DNA from: Paragordius varius
Lineage: Eukaryota > Nematomorpha
Length of the DNA stretch: 64,000 nucleotides
Assembly: GCA_964247055.1 (NCBI GenBank)
Contig: OZ176052.1
Coordinates: 1,116,001-1,180,000 of the forward strand
Reading direction: 5' to 3'
The position numbers and the translations under genes are program-made. The notes beneath the pieces are model-generated. The model did not search any database and was not told where the DNA came from. It saw nothing but the letters and a program-made list of their open reading frames with translations. How positions within the stretch are numbered: the stretch's first letter is position 1; each line of letters starts with the position of its first letter. Positions 53,016-64,000 of this stretch are shown in pieces.

Positions 53016-54441
53016 TTTTAAGCCGCCTTTTTTTAAATTTTTTATATTGCCATAAAACTGGCAAGTAATATATTATTGTTTTCAAATAAATAGGCTATAT
53101 ATATATATTGATATTTAATGCAGTTGTCAATTTTTTGATCCCATTTTTACACTAAAACTGTAAAAAATATAAACTTTTCTATGTATTGCGATATTTAGTT
53201 ATAAATATTTTAAAGGAGTATTTATTTGCAAGATTGATCGCTGGGATAAAACAACCCCAATGTGTCATCGCGGACAAAAAAATAAAATGTTCATGGTATG
53301 TTAAGCAAAATAATGTTTTTGGAGGGGAATACATTTGCATTGTATCATATAGCTTAATGATATTTTTGGAACAATGTGTTAAGCTTTCACCATAATTTTA
53401 AAAAATTACTAAAATTTTCTGATTCCCATATAAAGCAATAACAACAAAAATAGTTATAATTTTTATATATAATTGGTAAAATCCAAAACCAAAAACTCCA
53501 TAATTATGATAGAGAAAATTTCTATCTTATTAGTTTTTTTTGTACGGACTAGGCGGCTTTAAGTTTAATGACAATTTCAATATTTTCATAATCTTTTTGA
53601 ATTATAGAGTGCTTATTTTTTAATTTTTTTTTAATATTTTTATAATTAATAATTTTAAAAATACCTGTGATAATAAATTATTAAAAAGGTATTAAATTAA
53701 TAATGAAATTTTACCCACTGATAAAATTTTATGACAAAAGGCTTTTATGTCTTAGGCCCGATGTTAGATAATTTGTCAATATTCTTTGGGTAATTTTAGC
53801 TACGTTTATTAATTACCCAATAATATTCCAAATCAATAATAAACTTTTTGGCCCAAAATGATATAAGTAATTTTTAAGTATTTTTGACTTTTTAATACTT
53901 CATTTAATTTTTGAGTTTTTGGTCCTAGTTTACCTTTTGGGTAGCTTTATATCTCAGAATTTTGTCAACTACAGTTTTGAAAGTTATTTCAGTAGAATTT
54001 AATTATCAAACATTGTTCTCATGTATTACAAAAAGCTTATATTTTTACAGTTTTATGACTTTCATAGTCTGAATTTGGCATCTCCAAAACACAAATGAAA
54101 CAAACAACCTTTACACAAATTTATGATGAGGGTTTTTTTACAATTTTAGATTTTAAAAAATTTTTTGCATGATGCACGTATAAGACTATAGAAAGCTTAT
54201 TTATAATTTTGGCTTAAATCCAAAAATTTTTATATATCAAGTTTTAAATTGCTCTGAGTTTCAAAACTTCCCCAAAAGTTGATGGAGTGCTTAAGGTAGT
54301 AGTTATTCTCGCCAATGAATTATTAAAACTTTTGTTTAAAAAAGTATTTTAAAAGGTCTCAAATATTTAAGTCACAAACATTATCTTACATTTGTATATT
54401 CGTTAAAATATTTTAAATTACGCTTTATTGTGCTACCCAAT
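53016..54441. other. ALG1 upstream flank
   Basis: AT-rich with no repeat that I can assign. The ALG1 reading frame stays open from 54340 to the ATG at 54442 without another ATG, so an upstream coding exon could join here. I could not identify one. Confidence 0.35.
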
Positions 54442-55633
54442 ATGACCAAAGCATGTGTAATCGCGATCGGGGAACTAGCACAGTGCCCTCGTATGCAATT
54501 TCATGCGCTGTCTTTAGCTGAAAACAAGTTTAAAGTCACTGTTATATCCTATAAAAGTTTTATCTTTTAAAATTTATTACAAGGTTCGGAATCGCATTTA
54601 GACCATCATCCAAATATAGATATTAAGCCAATTAAAAAAATGACATTTAAATCATTCGGTAGAGTTTATCCTTATATATTAGGCATTTTTTCCAAAATTA
54701 TTTCATGGTTAATGAGTTTTGTCTCTATCGCATATATCTTATATTCCATATCTCCTAACATAGTTTTTATTCAAGTTTTCCATTATAAATTTAATTAGTC
54801 CAATCTTTTTAAATAAATGATTTATACAGAACCCTCCCGCAATTTTAATATTTCCTATAGTATATTTGTACAAAGTTTTGTTTTGGCCAAACCTGAGAAT
54901 CGTGTTGGATTGGCACAATTATGGTTATACGCTTGTCGATATGAAATATCATTCTCAAATCCTTACCGCAATCTACAAATGGTAATGAAATGCTTTTCAA
55001 CAGAAATTTTTTGATACTTGTAAGGTTAAAATTTTTAATAGAAAAGTCGCTTTTAAAATAATTTATCAATATCTTATATTGATTTTATTTTTTGTTTTAT
55101 AGTGTTATGAAAATAAATTATAGGATATAATTCAGCAAAAGGTTTTTGAAATTTAATACTGTGAACTTCATCGATTTTCAAAATATTTATATAGTTAATG
55201 ACCCTTAATGGTGATGCAGAAATATAAATTTTCAATTGGTTATTTATTAGAATTGGGTTAAATTTTTGACCGATCAAAAAACGCACGCAGTAAACAGCCA
55301 AATATTATTAGATATTTTAGATGTTTTCAATATTAGAAAAATTTTTGTCTGTAAAATTTGATTTTATGTTTTTTTTGCCTAATATTTAAATTTATTCTCC
55401 TGCACACCTTTGATACTTTGCTCATTTAAAAAAGCCAATAACTAATAAATATTATTGCTGTTTACTGAAATAACCATTCTAATACTGCTTGCTTATGAAT
55501 CAGTTAATTAGTGCCCGAGCTAAAATGTCTATTATATTTTAATAAGAATCGTTTTTAAATAGTGCTAAATCATTATTTTTGACAAATTATCAAAATCCAT
55601 AATGTAAGTTACCCCGTTATTTTATAAATATTT

Positions 55634-55686
<53 letters not shown>

Positions 55687-56238
55687 ATTTGCACTTCAAG
55701 AGTGTCCTTGAACACTTCAAGAGTGTCCTTGAACACTTCAAGTTGGTCCTTTGACTTTTTTGTTTTGTTTTTAACTTTTATCAATTAAATCGCAAATAAT
55801 TCATCTATTTTATTGTTTTTAACCAATTTTCTATTATTTAACATAAATTTTAAATTGATATCAACTTTTAATCTTTGAGAAACCGTATTTTTTTTTAATT
55901 TTTAAAAATAATTTTGGATATTTATGAAATTTTAACACGAAGTGAAAAAATATATAAGTTTTCTGGGTTATTAATTAAAATTTTTCATTAAAAACATTTA
56001 AAAGTCAATAATTTTGTTCAATTGAAAAAAAATAGATTGAAAAAAAAGTGGTTTTTTGATAAAGAATTTTATTTTTAAATGGATAAATAGTAAATAAATA
56101 AAGAAAATTAGGTTAATAAATAATACAATAAAAAAATAAATGCATTATGGTTAAATCAAAATTTATAAATTTAAAGGACCAACTTGAACTGTTCAAGGAC
56201 CAACTTGAAGTGTTCAAGGACACTCTTGAAGTGCAAAT

Positions 56239-56273
<35 letters not shown>

Positions 56274-59200
56274 TAGCGTAAATCTAGTGCTGCTGCGCAG
56301 CCCGAGGAAGTCCTTCGGACTTCTGGGGGGGCATTTTTGATTTTAAAAGCAATTTTGTTATGCGGCACGAAGTCTTAAAATGAGGACACGATTTTTGTGG
56401 AATTGCGTTTTCAAAAAAAACCCGTTTTTCACACGGGGTGAGCCCGAACTGGGGGCCTATTTTAAAAAAAGGGCGAAGCTATTGTCGGGGCATTTATTAA
56501 TGATTATATTTTTTCGATATTTGGATTTGAATGGGTCTACCGGTTTTCCGGTACCAGATCACAAAGCCAGCATTTTCCATTTTTATAATATATAGATGAT
56601 AAACATTAGCCTTAAAATATTTGACTTGTTTATTTTTACATGCAAATATATGTTCATGAACGCATTTTTAATCTGTCTAACCCAACTCTTATGCTAAAAA
56701 ATATGAATTTTAACCAATTTATCTTAATTTAAGAAAGATTATTGGCTTCGCGTTTTAATTTAAAATATAAAAATATATTTTTAATTTTTTTCTTCCGAAT
56801 ATATATATTGCTTTGTGAGTAAAAACACTATCGGGAAATATTTATTTACTAATCATTTTTTATTGATAACTATAATTTAGGTTTAATCAATTTTTTTTTA
56901 AAGGTTGGAAATGAAACTTGTCCGTATGGCAGATATTAATCTTTATGTGTCAAAGGCTATGAAACATGATCTCCAAGAACGTTTTCAAGCTAAAAAGTTT
57001 ATTACAATATGCATTTTAATTATTGCTTATTTCTCACTATAATTGAGCAGGCAATTTTTAATATAAAACACTAATACTGTATGAAAAAAACAATAAAATG
57101 GTGAAAAAACAATTTTTTTCTTTCTATTTTCCATACCCTACTGTGTGTTGCAATTGCCCCCAACTATAGTGTGAAATGAGCAATCTTTAAAAGGCATTCC
57201 TGATTTTCGAATAATTCTTTTTTTAAAAATTTCATTTATGTTTGGGAAAGTAAAATTTTTAAACTAAATATAAAACGATAAAGGCGATTTTTTTTATGAA
57301 AATCTAAATCTTTTAAAATTTTGATTTTCATTAATATAATCCGGTAATATTAACATTGTAAAATATGTAAACGAGTGTACCAATTTATACCTCAATACAT
57401 TGTTTAACAACCAAACTAACTATATAGGCTATATATGATTAATAATTAATTTATTTTTACTGTTAAGTTTTATTTTTATAATTTTAATTAGTTTTATACT
57501 ATATTTTATAATTTATATACTTCATATATTATAGTGTACACGTGTTATACGATCATCCACCCAAATTTTTTGCTCAAACGCTAAATCCACAAGAAAAACA
57601 TGAGTTATACCTTAAATATGGGTTCATTTTTCCTTTAATTAAAAATTATACAATTCTATTTTTACCTTTGAAAAATAATAGATTATGCGACAAAACAACT
57701 TCAAAAGATTTCAATAATGGAAATCGTTGTCTAGAAACATGGTTTACCACTCGTGATGGCAAAAATAAATTGAATTGTCCAGCTTTATTGATTAGTAGTA
57801 CGAGTTTTACGGGTAAATTAATTTTTAAAATTAAATTTTTTTTATAACTTTTAATATACCATTTACAGTTCATATTCACCCTTGAACATTTTGAATTCAC
57901 CATCAAACAATTCAAAATGACCCTAAAATAATTTATTTGTTTTTTAAAATTATATGTAACCCATTTTATATTTTTAAAAAAATTTATTTAAAATTAATAA
58001 AAGAATGAAAAAATAATAAACTATGCCATAATAATATATTTTATATTAATGTTGAGTTATATTAGTCCGAAAACATTTATTTTATTTTAGGGTGTATTTA
58101 AATTGTTCGGTGAAATTGAATTTGAAAATTATATTTGTCTGTTTTTATATGAAGTTTAAGTATCCTGTTATGCTTATTTAAAAAAATGTTGATGGCAAAA
58201 ATTACTATTTAAGCATATCATTATGTATATTTTTGGTATGTTTTTTTACATTTAATTATATATACCATTTACAATCAAATTCACCCTCGAACAATTCAAA
58301 TATGCCCTTGAACAATTCAAATTTCAAATTAATAAAAATAAATTATGTGTTTTTTGGCTAATACTCATCATTAATATAAAATATATTCTTATGGCATAAT
58401 TATTATTTTTCAGTATTATATGAATTTTATACAAAATTTCATTTCATAAAAATATATAAAATTTAGGTAATTTTTAATTTTAAACAACACATAATTTATT
58501 TTAGGGTGAATTTGATTTGTTTAAGGGTGAATTTAAACTGTTAATGAATAGTATATATTATATCGTAAAACCTTTTATATGTGCACCTAAAATTATTATG
58601 GATTTTTTTATCAAAAAATATTGGAGTTTTATTTCATAGATATTTTATTTTCAATTATTTTATCAATTATAGAAGATGAAGATTTTTCAGATTTCGTTTA
58701 TGCCCTTGATGAATACGAAAAATTTATGCAATCTAATTATAGTAAGTCTATATAAAAAATTGAAATTATACGGACAAAACGTAAATATATAAAGGCAAAT
58801 ATTTTGCTTTTCAAAAGACAACTACTATACTTTTTAAATCTTAAATGTGTTTAATTATATATAATGCATTGTTTGAATTGCAAAGTATGAAATAGAGATG
58901 TATATTGGTATTACAATTATACTATATTTTACAGTGGTAAGTAAATACTTTATATAAGAAAAATTAAGGTTCTAAAAAAGTAGGGTTGTTTTTCAAAAAA
59001 AATATGTCTTTATATTTTTACGTTTTGTCTGCATAATTTTATTTTCTACTGTATTAATGTTTTTTAATTAAATTTTATGTTGTTTTAAAGTTTACAGTAA
59101 AAAATATAGTTATAGAGAAGAACATAAAGTATACAATACGAATGTATTATATAAACCACCTTCATTTTATCATTTTAAATTTAAAATATGTTTTTTACTT

Positions 59201-61883
59201 AAAAAAATATAAGTTTTTACTTGTTACGTTTTGTGTTTATAATTTTATTTTTAAATATTGCAATATTTTTTAATTCTAATCTATATTATTAGCTACAAAA
59301 ATTATATTTACTTATCAATCACTCATTTTTCACCTAAGATGATAGGATACTTTATAAGAAATAAGGTTGAAAAATAGGGTTTTCTTAATAATATACAAAT
59401 TTCTCTACATTTTTTTGAGTTGTCTTTATAATTATCATTTGATTTTCAAATTTAAATAAAACTAATTTTGTTTTTAAATTTTTATTGTACGTCATTAGAT
59501 AATTCAACAAAGGATTTGTCATATCCCGACCTAGTATGTATAATAACTGGACGTGGACCCCTTAAAACGTATTATGAAAAACTGTTATGTTCAATCAAAA
59601 CATATAATCATATTCGAATTAAATTTCTTTGGTTAGATACACCAGATTATCCCAAGGTTTTTTTTTTAATTTATATGTAATGCTACGATTTTTACGATTA
59701 TCAAAATTTGATTTTTTTTTATTAATTTGCACTTAAAGATGAGTATATTTTTTTGAGTTATATATCTTATATAACAGATTAATACCTATTATTTGTAAAT
59801 TTATCTATTCGGCGATATTTTTTATAAATAAAATAATATATAAAACAATTTTTTTTAAGTTTTAAAGGATGTACAAATAATTTAATGTAAAAAAAGGTCT
59901 TTGATATCTAAATATTTGTATTTCACACTCTATTATACCGAAATAATCAGGATTATCAAAAGACATAATATTTAAAGCCAAAAAATATGTTCATTTAGAT
60001 ATTTTTGATTTGTAATATATATTTATTTTTAATTATAAATTTGGAAGTATTACCAAAGATAATTTCCTATTTCGCTGCCCACAAAACCCATCCGGTTATA
60101 TTTATAAATCAATCATGGTTGAAAAAAATGAATGTTTTTAGCCCTTTTTGACTTTTTATCTTTAATTTTAAAACAATTGCTTTACCAAAGGAATTAACAT
60201 TCATTTAGGTAGACTATTGTTAGAAAGGTAACTAAACAAAGGTATAAAACGAAAAACTTGAAAGATATTTATTCGGTTTTTTTGTGCTTTATATATACTA
60301 TTTTTAAGTGTTTATAACAATAAAATTTCGAGTAACAAGGATATGACATTTACATAATACAAAACATATGTCACAGAAAATTATAATATACAAACAAAAT
60401 ATACCATTTACAGTTCAAATTCACCCTTAAACAATTCAAATTCACCCTTAATTCAAATTCACCCTCGAACAATTCAAATTCACCCTCAAATTAATAACAT
60501 GGTTTTTAAGATTAAAAATTACCTATATTTTAATATATTTTTAAAAAATAAAATTTTGTTTTAAATTAAAATAATACTGAAAAAAATAATTAATTATGCC
60601 ATAAAGATATATTTTATATTAATAATGAGTTATAGTTCGAAAACACATAATTTATTTTTAGGGTGAATTTGAATTGTTCGAGGGTGAAATTGAATTGTTC
60701 AAGGGTGAATTTGAATTGTTCGAGGGTGAATTTGAACTGTAAATGGTATATATATTTAAAATTTGCATATATCACAATTATAATTTAGATTTCATTTTCT
60801 CATAAAATTTAATCAATCTCATTCATAGATGTTGTGTTGTGCAACGTTAGGCGTTTGCTTACATAATTCGTCATCAGGTCTTGATTTGCCTATGAAAATA
60901 CAGGATATGCATGGAACTGGTCTTCCCGTTTTAGCTTATTATTACGAAACTCTAGCTCGAGAACTAATTCGAGAAAATGTTAATGGTCAAACTTTTACTG
61001 ATCGACACGATTTTGCTATAAAGCTAAAGGTGTATTTTCTTTTAGTTTTTTTAAAAATCTTAGAAGTTTTTGGTTTGGTTTAAGAAAAATTTAAAGCACT
61101 TTTTTAGGTTTTACCTGTTTTTTTTTTATTTTAAAGTCGCGATTTCGTAAGGTTTATTTCTTTTCTTTAGCATATAAAGTTGCTTATTTTTTATAAACTT
61201 TTTAAAGACGTATCCTTTGGCGTTTTCATACATTTTTTTTGGTATTTTAATTGGAGAAATATACATATTTTTACAATTACAGTAAAAAATTATATCTTAA
61301 AAAGCCATTCTTTTTTCAGAGGTGGTTTATATATATATATATATATATAACTAAAATCATTATAATTTTAAAATGTATAATTAAGAGTATTCATTACATA
61401 TCTATATTCTATATTTCGTACAAAATGTTAGGTTTTATCAAATTTAAGGTTTAAAAAGCATAATTATTTTACAGTATGCAGCATTTTAATCATTGCTTAT
61501 TTCACACTATAGTAGGGGGCTATTTTCAACATATGTCAGTGTATGGAAAAAGAATGGAAATAATTGTTTAATCAACATTTTGTTGTTTTTTCCATACACT
61601 ACTGTGTGGTTTGCAAATTACCCTACTACATAGTGTGAAATAAGCAACCAATAAAATGCATATTGTAATGAAAAGATTAGTCTTTAAATTTTTACGTTTT
61701 ATTATCTTTATATTATTTTAATTTTACTGTAATAATAACTTAATATTAATACTTTTTTTATAGAATTTGATGTCCAATTACCCGAATAATGTAGAGTTGC
61801 AAGAAATGCGAACGTATATTAAAGCGAATCAAACATATTGGTCAGATAATTGGAATACTATTGTGGCTCCACTTATTTTATGA
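54442..61883 (+). CDS. ALG1: ALG1 chitobiosyldiphosphodolichol beta-1,4-mannosyltransferase, nine exons, 458 aa
   Basis: ALG1 (family GT33) adds the first mannose from GDP-Man to GlcNAc2-PP-dolichol on the cytosolic face of the ER. Exons: 54442-54556, 54584-54774, 54830-54981, 56904-56996, 57535-57812, 58673-58741, 59499-59656, 60829-61029, 61764-61883. All phases agree and the total of 458 residues is close to the human 464. Conserved landmarks are CPRMQFHALSLA (about 15-26), DWHNYGY (129-135), ISSTSFTEDEDF (about 268-279), CIITGRGPL (313-321), LGVCLHNSSSGLDLPMK (359-375) and WNTIVAPLIL at the end. Oddities: the usual GDxGRSPRM reads GELAQCPRM, the chosen ATG leaves no N-terminal membrane anchor, and intron 1 would be only 27 nt. 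The frame is open for 34 codons upstream of the ATG without another ATG, so an upstream exon may exist. Confidence 0.95.
55683..56241. mobile_element. Family A-prime element with TTCAAGAGTGTCC arms
   Basis: Same architecture as family A but a different sequence: ends ACCATTTGCACTTCAAGAGT and ACTCTTGAAGTGCAAATGGT, with stacked GAACACTTCAAGAGTGTCCTT units in both arms. It is flanked on both sides by long (TA)n tracts and lies in ALG1 intron 3. Its interior (about 55760-56150) is unrelated to the family A core. Confidence 0.75.
56273..56599 (-). mobile_element. Helitron-like 3' end and adjoining body, copy 2
   Basis: Same CTAG terminus, same two stem-loops (GCTGC..GCAGC and GAAGTCC..GGACTTC) and a closely similar body, but about 90 bases shorter than copy 1. 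It is inserted directly beside a (TA)n tract in ALG1 intron 3, with A and T flanks as expected for Helitrons. Confidence 0.5.
57009..57197. mobile_element. Family B palindromic element in ALG1 intron 4
   Basis: Fourth copy, starting 12 bases after the exon 4 donor. Its arms are more diverged. Confidence 0.7.
57858..58125. mobile_element. Family A element in ALG1 intron 5
   Basis: Left end ACCATTTACAGTTCATATTC. The right end is worn (GGTGAAATTGAATTTGAAA). The core is in the reverse orientation. Confidence 0.65.
58263..58555. mobile_element. Second family A element in ALG1 intron 5
   Basis: Ends ACCATTTACAATCAAATTCA and TTTAAACTGTTAATGAATAG. Forward core. Confidence 0.65.
58756..59275. mobile_element. 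Family E elements, full copy plus a shorter one, in ALG1 intron 6
   Basis: A full copy at 58756-59052 starts 14 bases after the exon 6 donor and ends TTTTCTACTGTA. A shorter copy at about 59094-59275 starts TTACAGTAAAAAATATAG. Together they make up most of this intron. Confidence 0.6.
59657..60402. other. ALG1 intron 7, left part
   Basis: AT-rich sequence with no frame or repeat seen before the family A copy. Confidence 0.4.
60403..60748. mobile_element. Family A element in ALG1 intron 7
   Basis: Clean ends ACCATTTACAGTTCAAATTC and TTTGAACTGTAAATGGT. Both arms have three to four stacked units. Reverse core. It is one of the best preserved copies. Confidence 0.85.
61474..61673. mobile_element. 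Family B palindromic element in ALG1 intron 8
   Basis: Fifth copy, with arms of the TTGCTTATTTCACACTATAG type and a full set of core motifs. Confidence 0.75.
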
Positions 61884-61971
61884 TTAAAAAAATCAATTTT
61901 TTTTCTACGGATGGCAATCAATTACAAATTTATTCGACATGAATGTGATTTTTTTATACGGCGATATTAAA

Positions 61972-61977
61972 AATAAA
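61972..61977 (+). terminator. Candidate ALG1 poly(A) signal AATAAA
   Basis: Canonical AATAAA about 90 bases after the ALG1 stop codon. Confidence 0.4.
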
Positions 61978-62139
61978 TATACTCTAAGCAAAAATTTTAA
62001 CAGAACAAAAACTTATACACCAATCATAACAATGCATTTAACAATCATTCTTATAAAAAATATGGGGGAGCTATCGTTTTGAAAAGCTCTAATATTTGGA
62101 AATGTAATCTCGTTATGAAAATCTATTTTTTTGTTATAT

Positions 62140-62462
62140 ACCATTTATATTACAATTCGAATTCACTCTTAAACAATATAATTCCTAAAAATAAATTATT
62201 TGTTTTCGGGCTAATATTACTCATCATTTATATGAAATATATATATATATATATATATGGCTTATTTTATTATTTTTCAGTATTATTTTAATTGCAAAGA
62301 ATAAAATTTTATTTTTTTTAGAAATATGGAAAGATATAGGTAAAATTTAATCCTAAAAACACAAACTTTATTTTAGGGTAATTTTGAATTGTTCAAGGGT
62401 TAATTTTAATTGTTTAAGGGTGAATTTGAATTGTTTAAGGGTGAATTTGAAGTGTAAATGGT
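62140..62462. mobile_element. Family A element downstream of ALG1
   Basis: Left end ACCATTTATATTACAATTCG. The right arm has three stacked GGGTGAATTTGAATTGTTTAA units and ends GTAAATGGT. Confidence 0.75.
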
Positions 62463-62831
62463 ATATAATAAATTGGTAATAATAGTTAGCTTATCTGTAC
62501 ATGGTCTTATAGAATATTAGAATTTTAGCTTTTTTTAATGGCCATATTCCCGGACAATGTTTCAAAATAAGGCTATCGTATTTCGGACACACCGTTAGAG
62601 CATGAAACTTCTAATAATATTTAATGAATGTAAATTAAAAAAGTAAATCTTACGCAAAGCCTAAACATTTAACTCTCCTAAATTTTATATTCTCCTTAGT
62701 TAATTGGCACATATTTTACCTATGAAAAAGGTATAGATTATTAACATTGATTAGCTATATAATCCATTTATTAATTTTACATATCAAAAGGCAGTTAATT
62801 TATTTGGATGCATACTTATTTTTCCAAAATA

Positions 62832-63043
62832 TACCATTTACAATTCAATTCACCCTCAAAAAGTTATATGTTTTTTAAGATTAAAAATTACCCATATTTT
62901 TATAATTTATTAAAAAATAAAAATATGTATTAAATTAAAATAATACTGAAAAAATAATAAACTGCCATTATTAGTTCGAAAATACGCAATAAATTTTAGG
63001 GTCAAGTTGAATTGTTCGAGGGTGAATTTGAACTGTAAATGGT
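62832..63043. mobile_element. Family A element, short
   Basis: Ends ACCATTTACAATTCAATTCA and TTTGAACTGTAAATGGT with a slightly shortened reverse core. Confidence 0.75.
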
Positions 63044-64000
63044 ATGGATATATGGTAAATAGCGCATAAGATAAGATGAAGGGAAATTTTGGCAGGTGAA
63101 TAGTGTATAATACAACAAAATAAAAATTTTATTAAACTTTTAAATGCTGTAAAAAAATCAGAAACATCTCTTATCATAATGAACGTTTTAAAACTAATTA
63201 ACTCATGCTCATATCATGAACTTTTCCGTCGATTAATACAAGGTCCTATTTTTTAAAATTTGAACAACCTTTCCTCAATATATTTAGATGGTAATAATAT
63301 TGAAACTCTCTTAATAAGCCAAAAATAATATCAATTATTTTCTTTTTTTTTTGATTTTTTTAAATATCTGTGGGAATTATTATATTATAGTAATAATTAA
63401 TTCAAATTTAATGAAAAAATTTCATTTTATTATTGGGAGGACAATTCATTTATTAACATTCTGTAAAAGTAAAACCAAACCCCTAATGTTCAAAAATAAA
63501 AAGTTAACTTAATTAATTTATTTGTTCATTTCGGTTTTTAGAAAATTAGAGAGAAAAAATCAATAAAATTTATAAATATCTTATCAAAAATGTAATTTAA
63601 ATATTCAAAATTGATTAAATTTTAAACGAAAAAAAATTTTTTTTGTGAAAAAAAGTCATCACACGCGTTTCAAGGGAGTGTCCATTGCAATAACTTAAAA
63701 CTTAAAATTAAACTGGGCACTAATTAAACCTAATATAATTGATTGTGCTAAAAAAATCAGAACTTTTTTGTTTCAATATCCAAAATAAACTTAGAGATGT
63801 CCACCGACCGAATTTTAATCTAACAACTAGGATTCAAGGATAACTTATGTTAATTATATATTTCTCGACACATATCTGTCAAAAATAATTTTACTTTGTT
63901 ATAATATAATAATTACAAAAAAAATTTTTATATTAATCACCAAAATTATATAACTAATTAAATTTATTAATCATATTGTGTACAAATCATTTTTTTTGAT
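63044..64000. other. AT-rich right flank, no gene seen
   Basis: No coding frame above background, RNA gene or recognised repeat. Confidence 0.45.

Noticed and set aside
53186..53395. 69-codon frame with FARLIAGIKQPQCVIADKK
   Set aside because: No matching splice partners, no family recognised, and length compatible with chance.

Overview
This is an AT-rich window (clearly over 70% A+T by eye) from an animal nuclear genome. The evidence is two genes broken into many spliced exons (GT..AG introns), animal-type protein families, Asn-rich low-complexity coding stretches, and a dense load of small palindromic transposon remnants. A nematode, perhaps an AT-rich plant parasite, is my best guess, because an acceptor-like TTTTAG or TTCTAG abuts two start codons as in spliced-leader genes. 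This is inference and weak: acceptors are mostly TAG and not the TTTTCAG typical of C. elegans.

Layout. 366-1598 (+) is a single-exon orphan reading frame. 2880-50014 (-) is one very large gene, an orthologue of the HECT E3 ubiquitin ligase HECTD1. I traced 57 coding exons whose splice phases agree throughout, giving about 12.7 kb of CDS and about 4,229 residues. The N-terminal ARM repeats, the SUN/discoidin-like domain and the catalytic HECT domain are present. The ankyrin repeats, the MIB/HERC2 domain and the WRDW-containing segment known from vertebrate HECTD1 are not seen. The middle is expanded by Asn/Ser-rich and acidic exons. 54442-61883 (+) is ALG1, the ER beta-1,4-mannosyltransferase of N-glycan assembly, in nine exons (458 residues). 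It is divergent from HECTD1 across a 4.4-kb repeat-rich spacer. I see no functional link between the two genes beyond adjacency.

Repeats. Introns and spacers hold at least 20 copies of a TA-flanked element (family A, CCATTTAC..GTAAATGG) with stacked AATTCAAATTCACCC sub-repeats. There are five copies of a second palindromic family (B), several families with TACAGT ends (C, D, E), two hAT-like elements with 8-bp target duplications, two Helitron-like 3' ends, and two intronic minisatellites. Several introns also carry tandem duplications whose units include the edge of the adjacent exon, leaving decayed copies of the splice junction inside the intron. I regard this as the most interesting pattern in the window.
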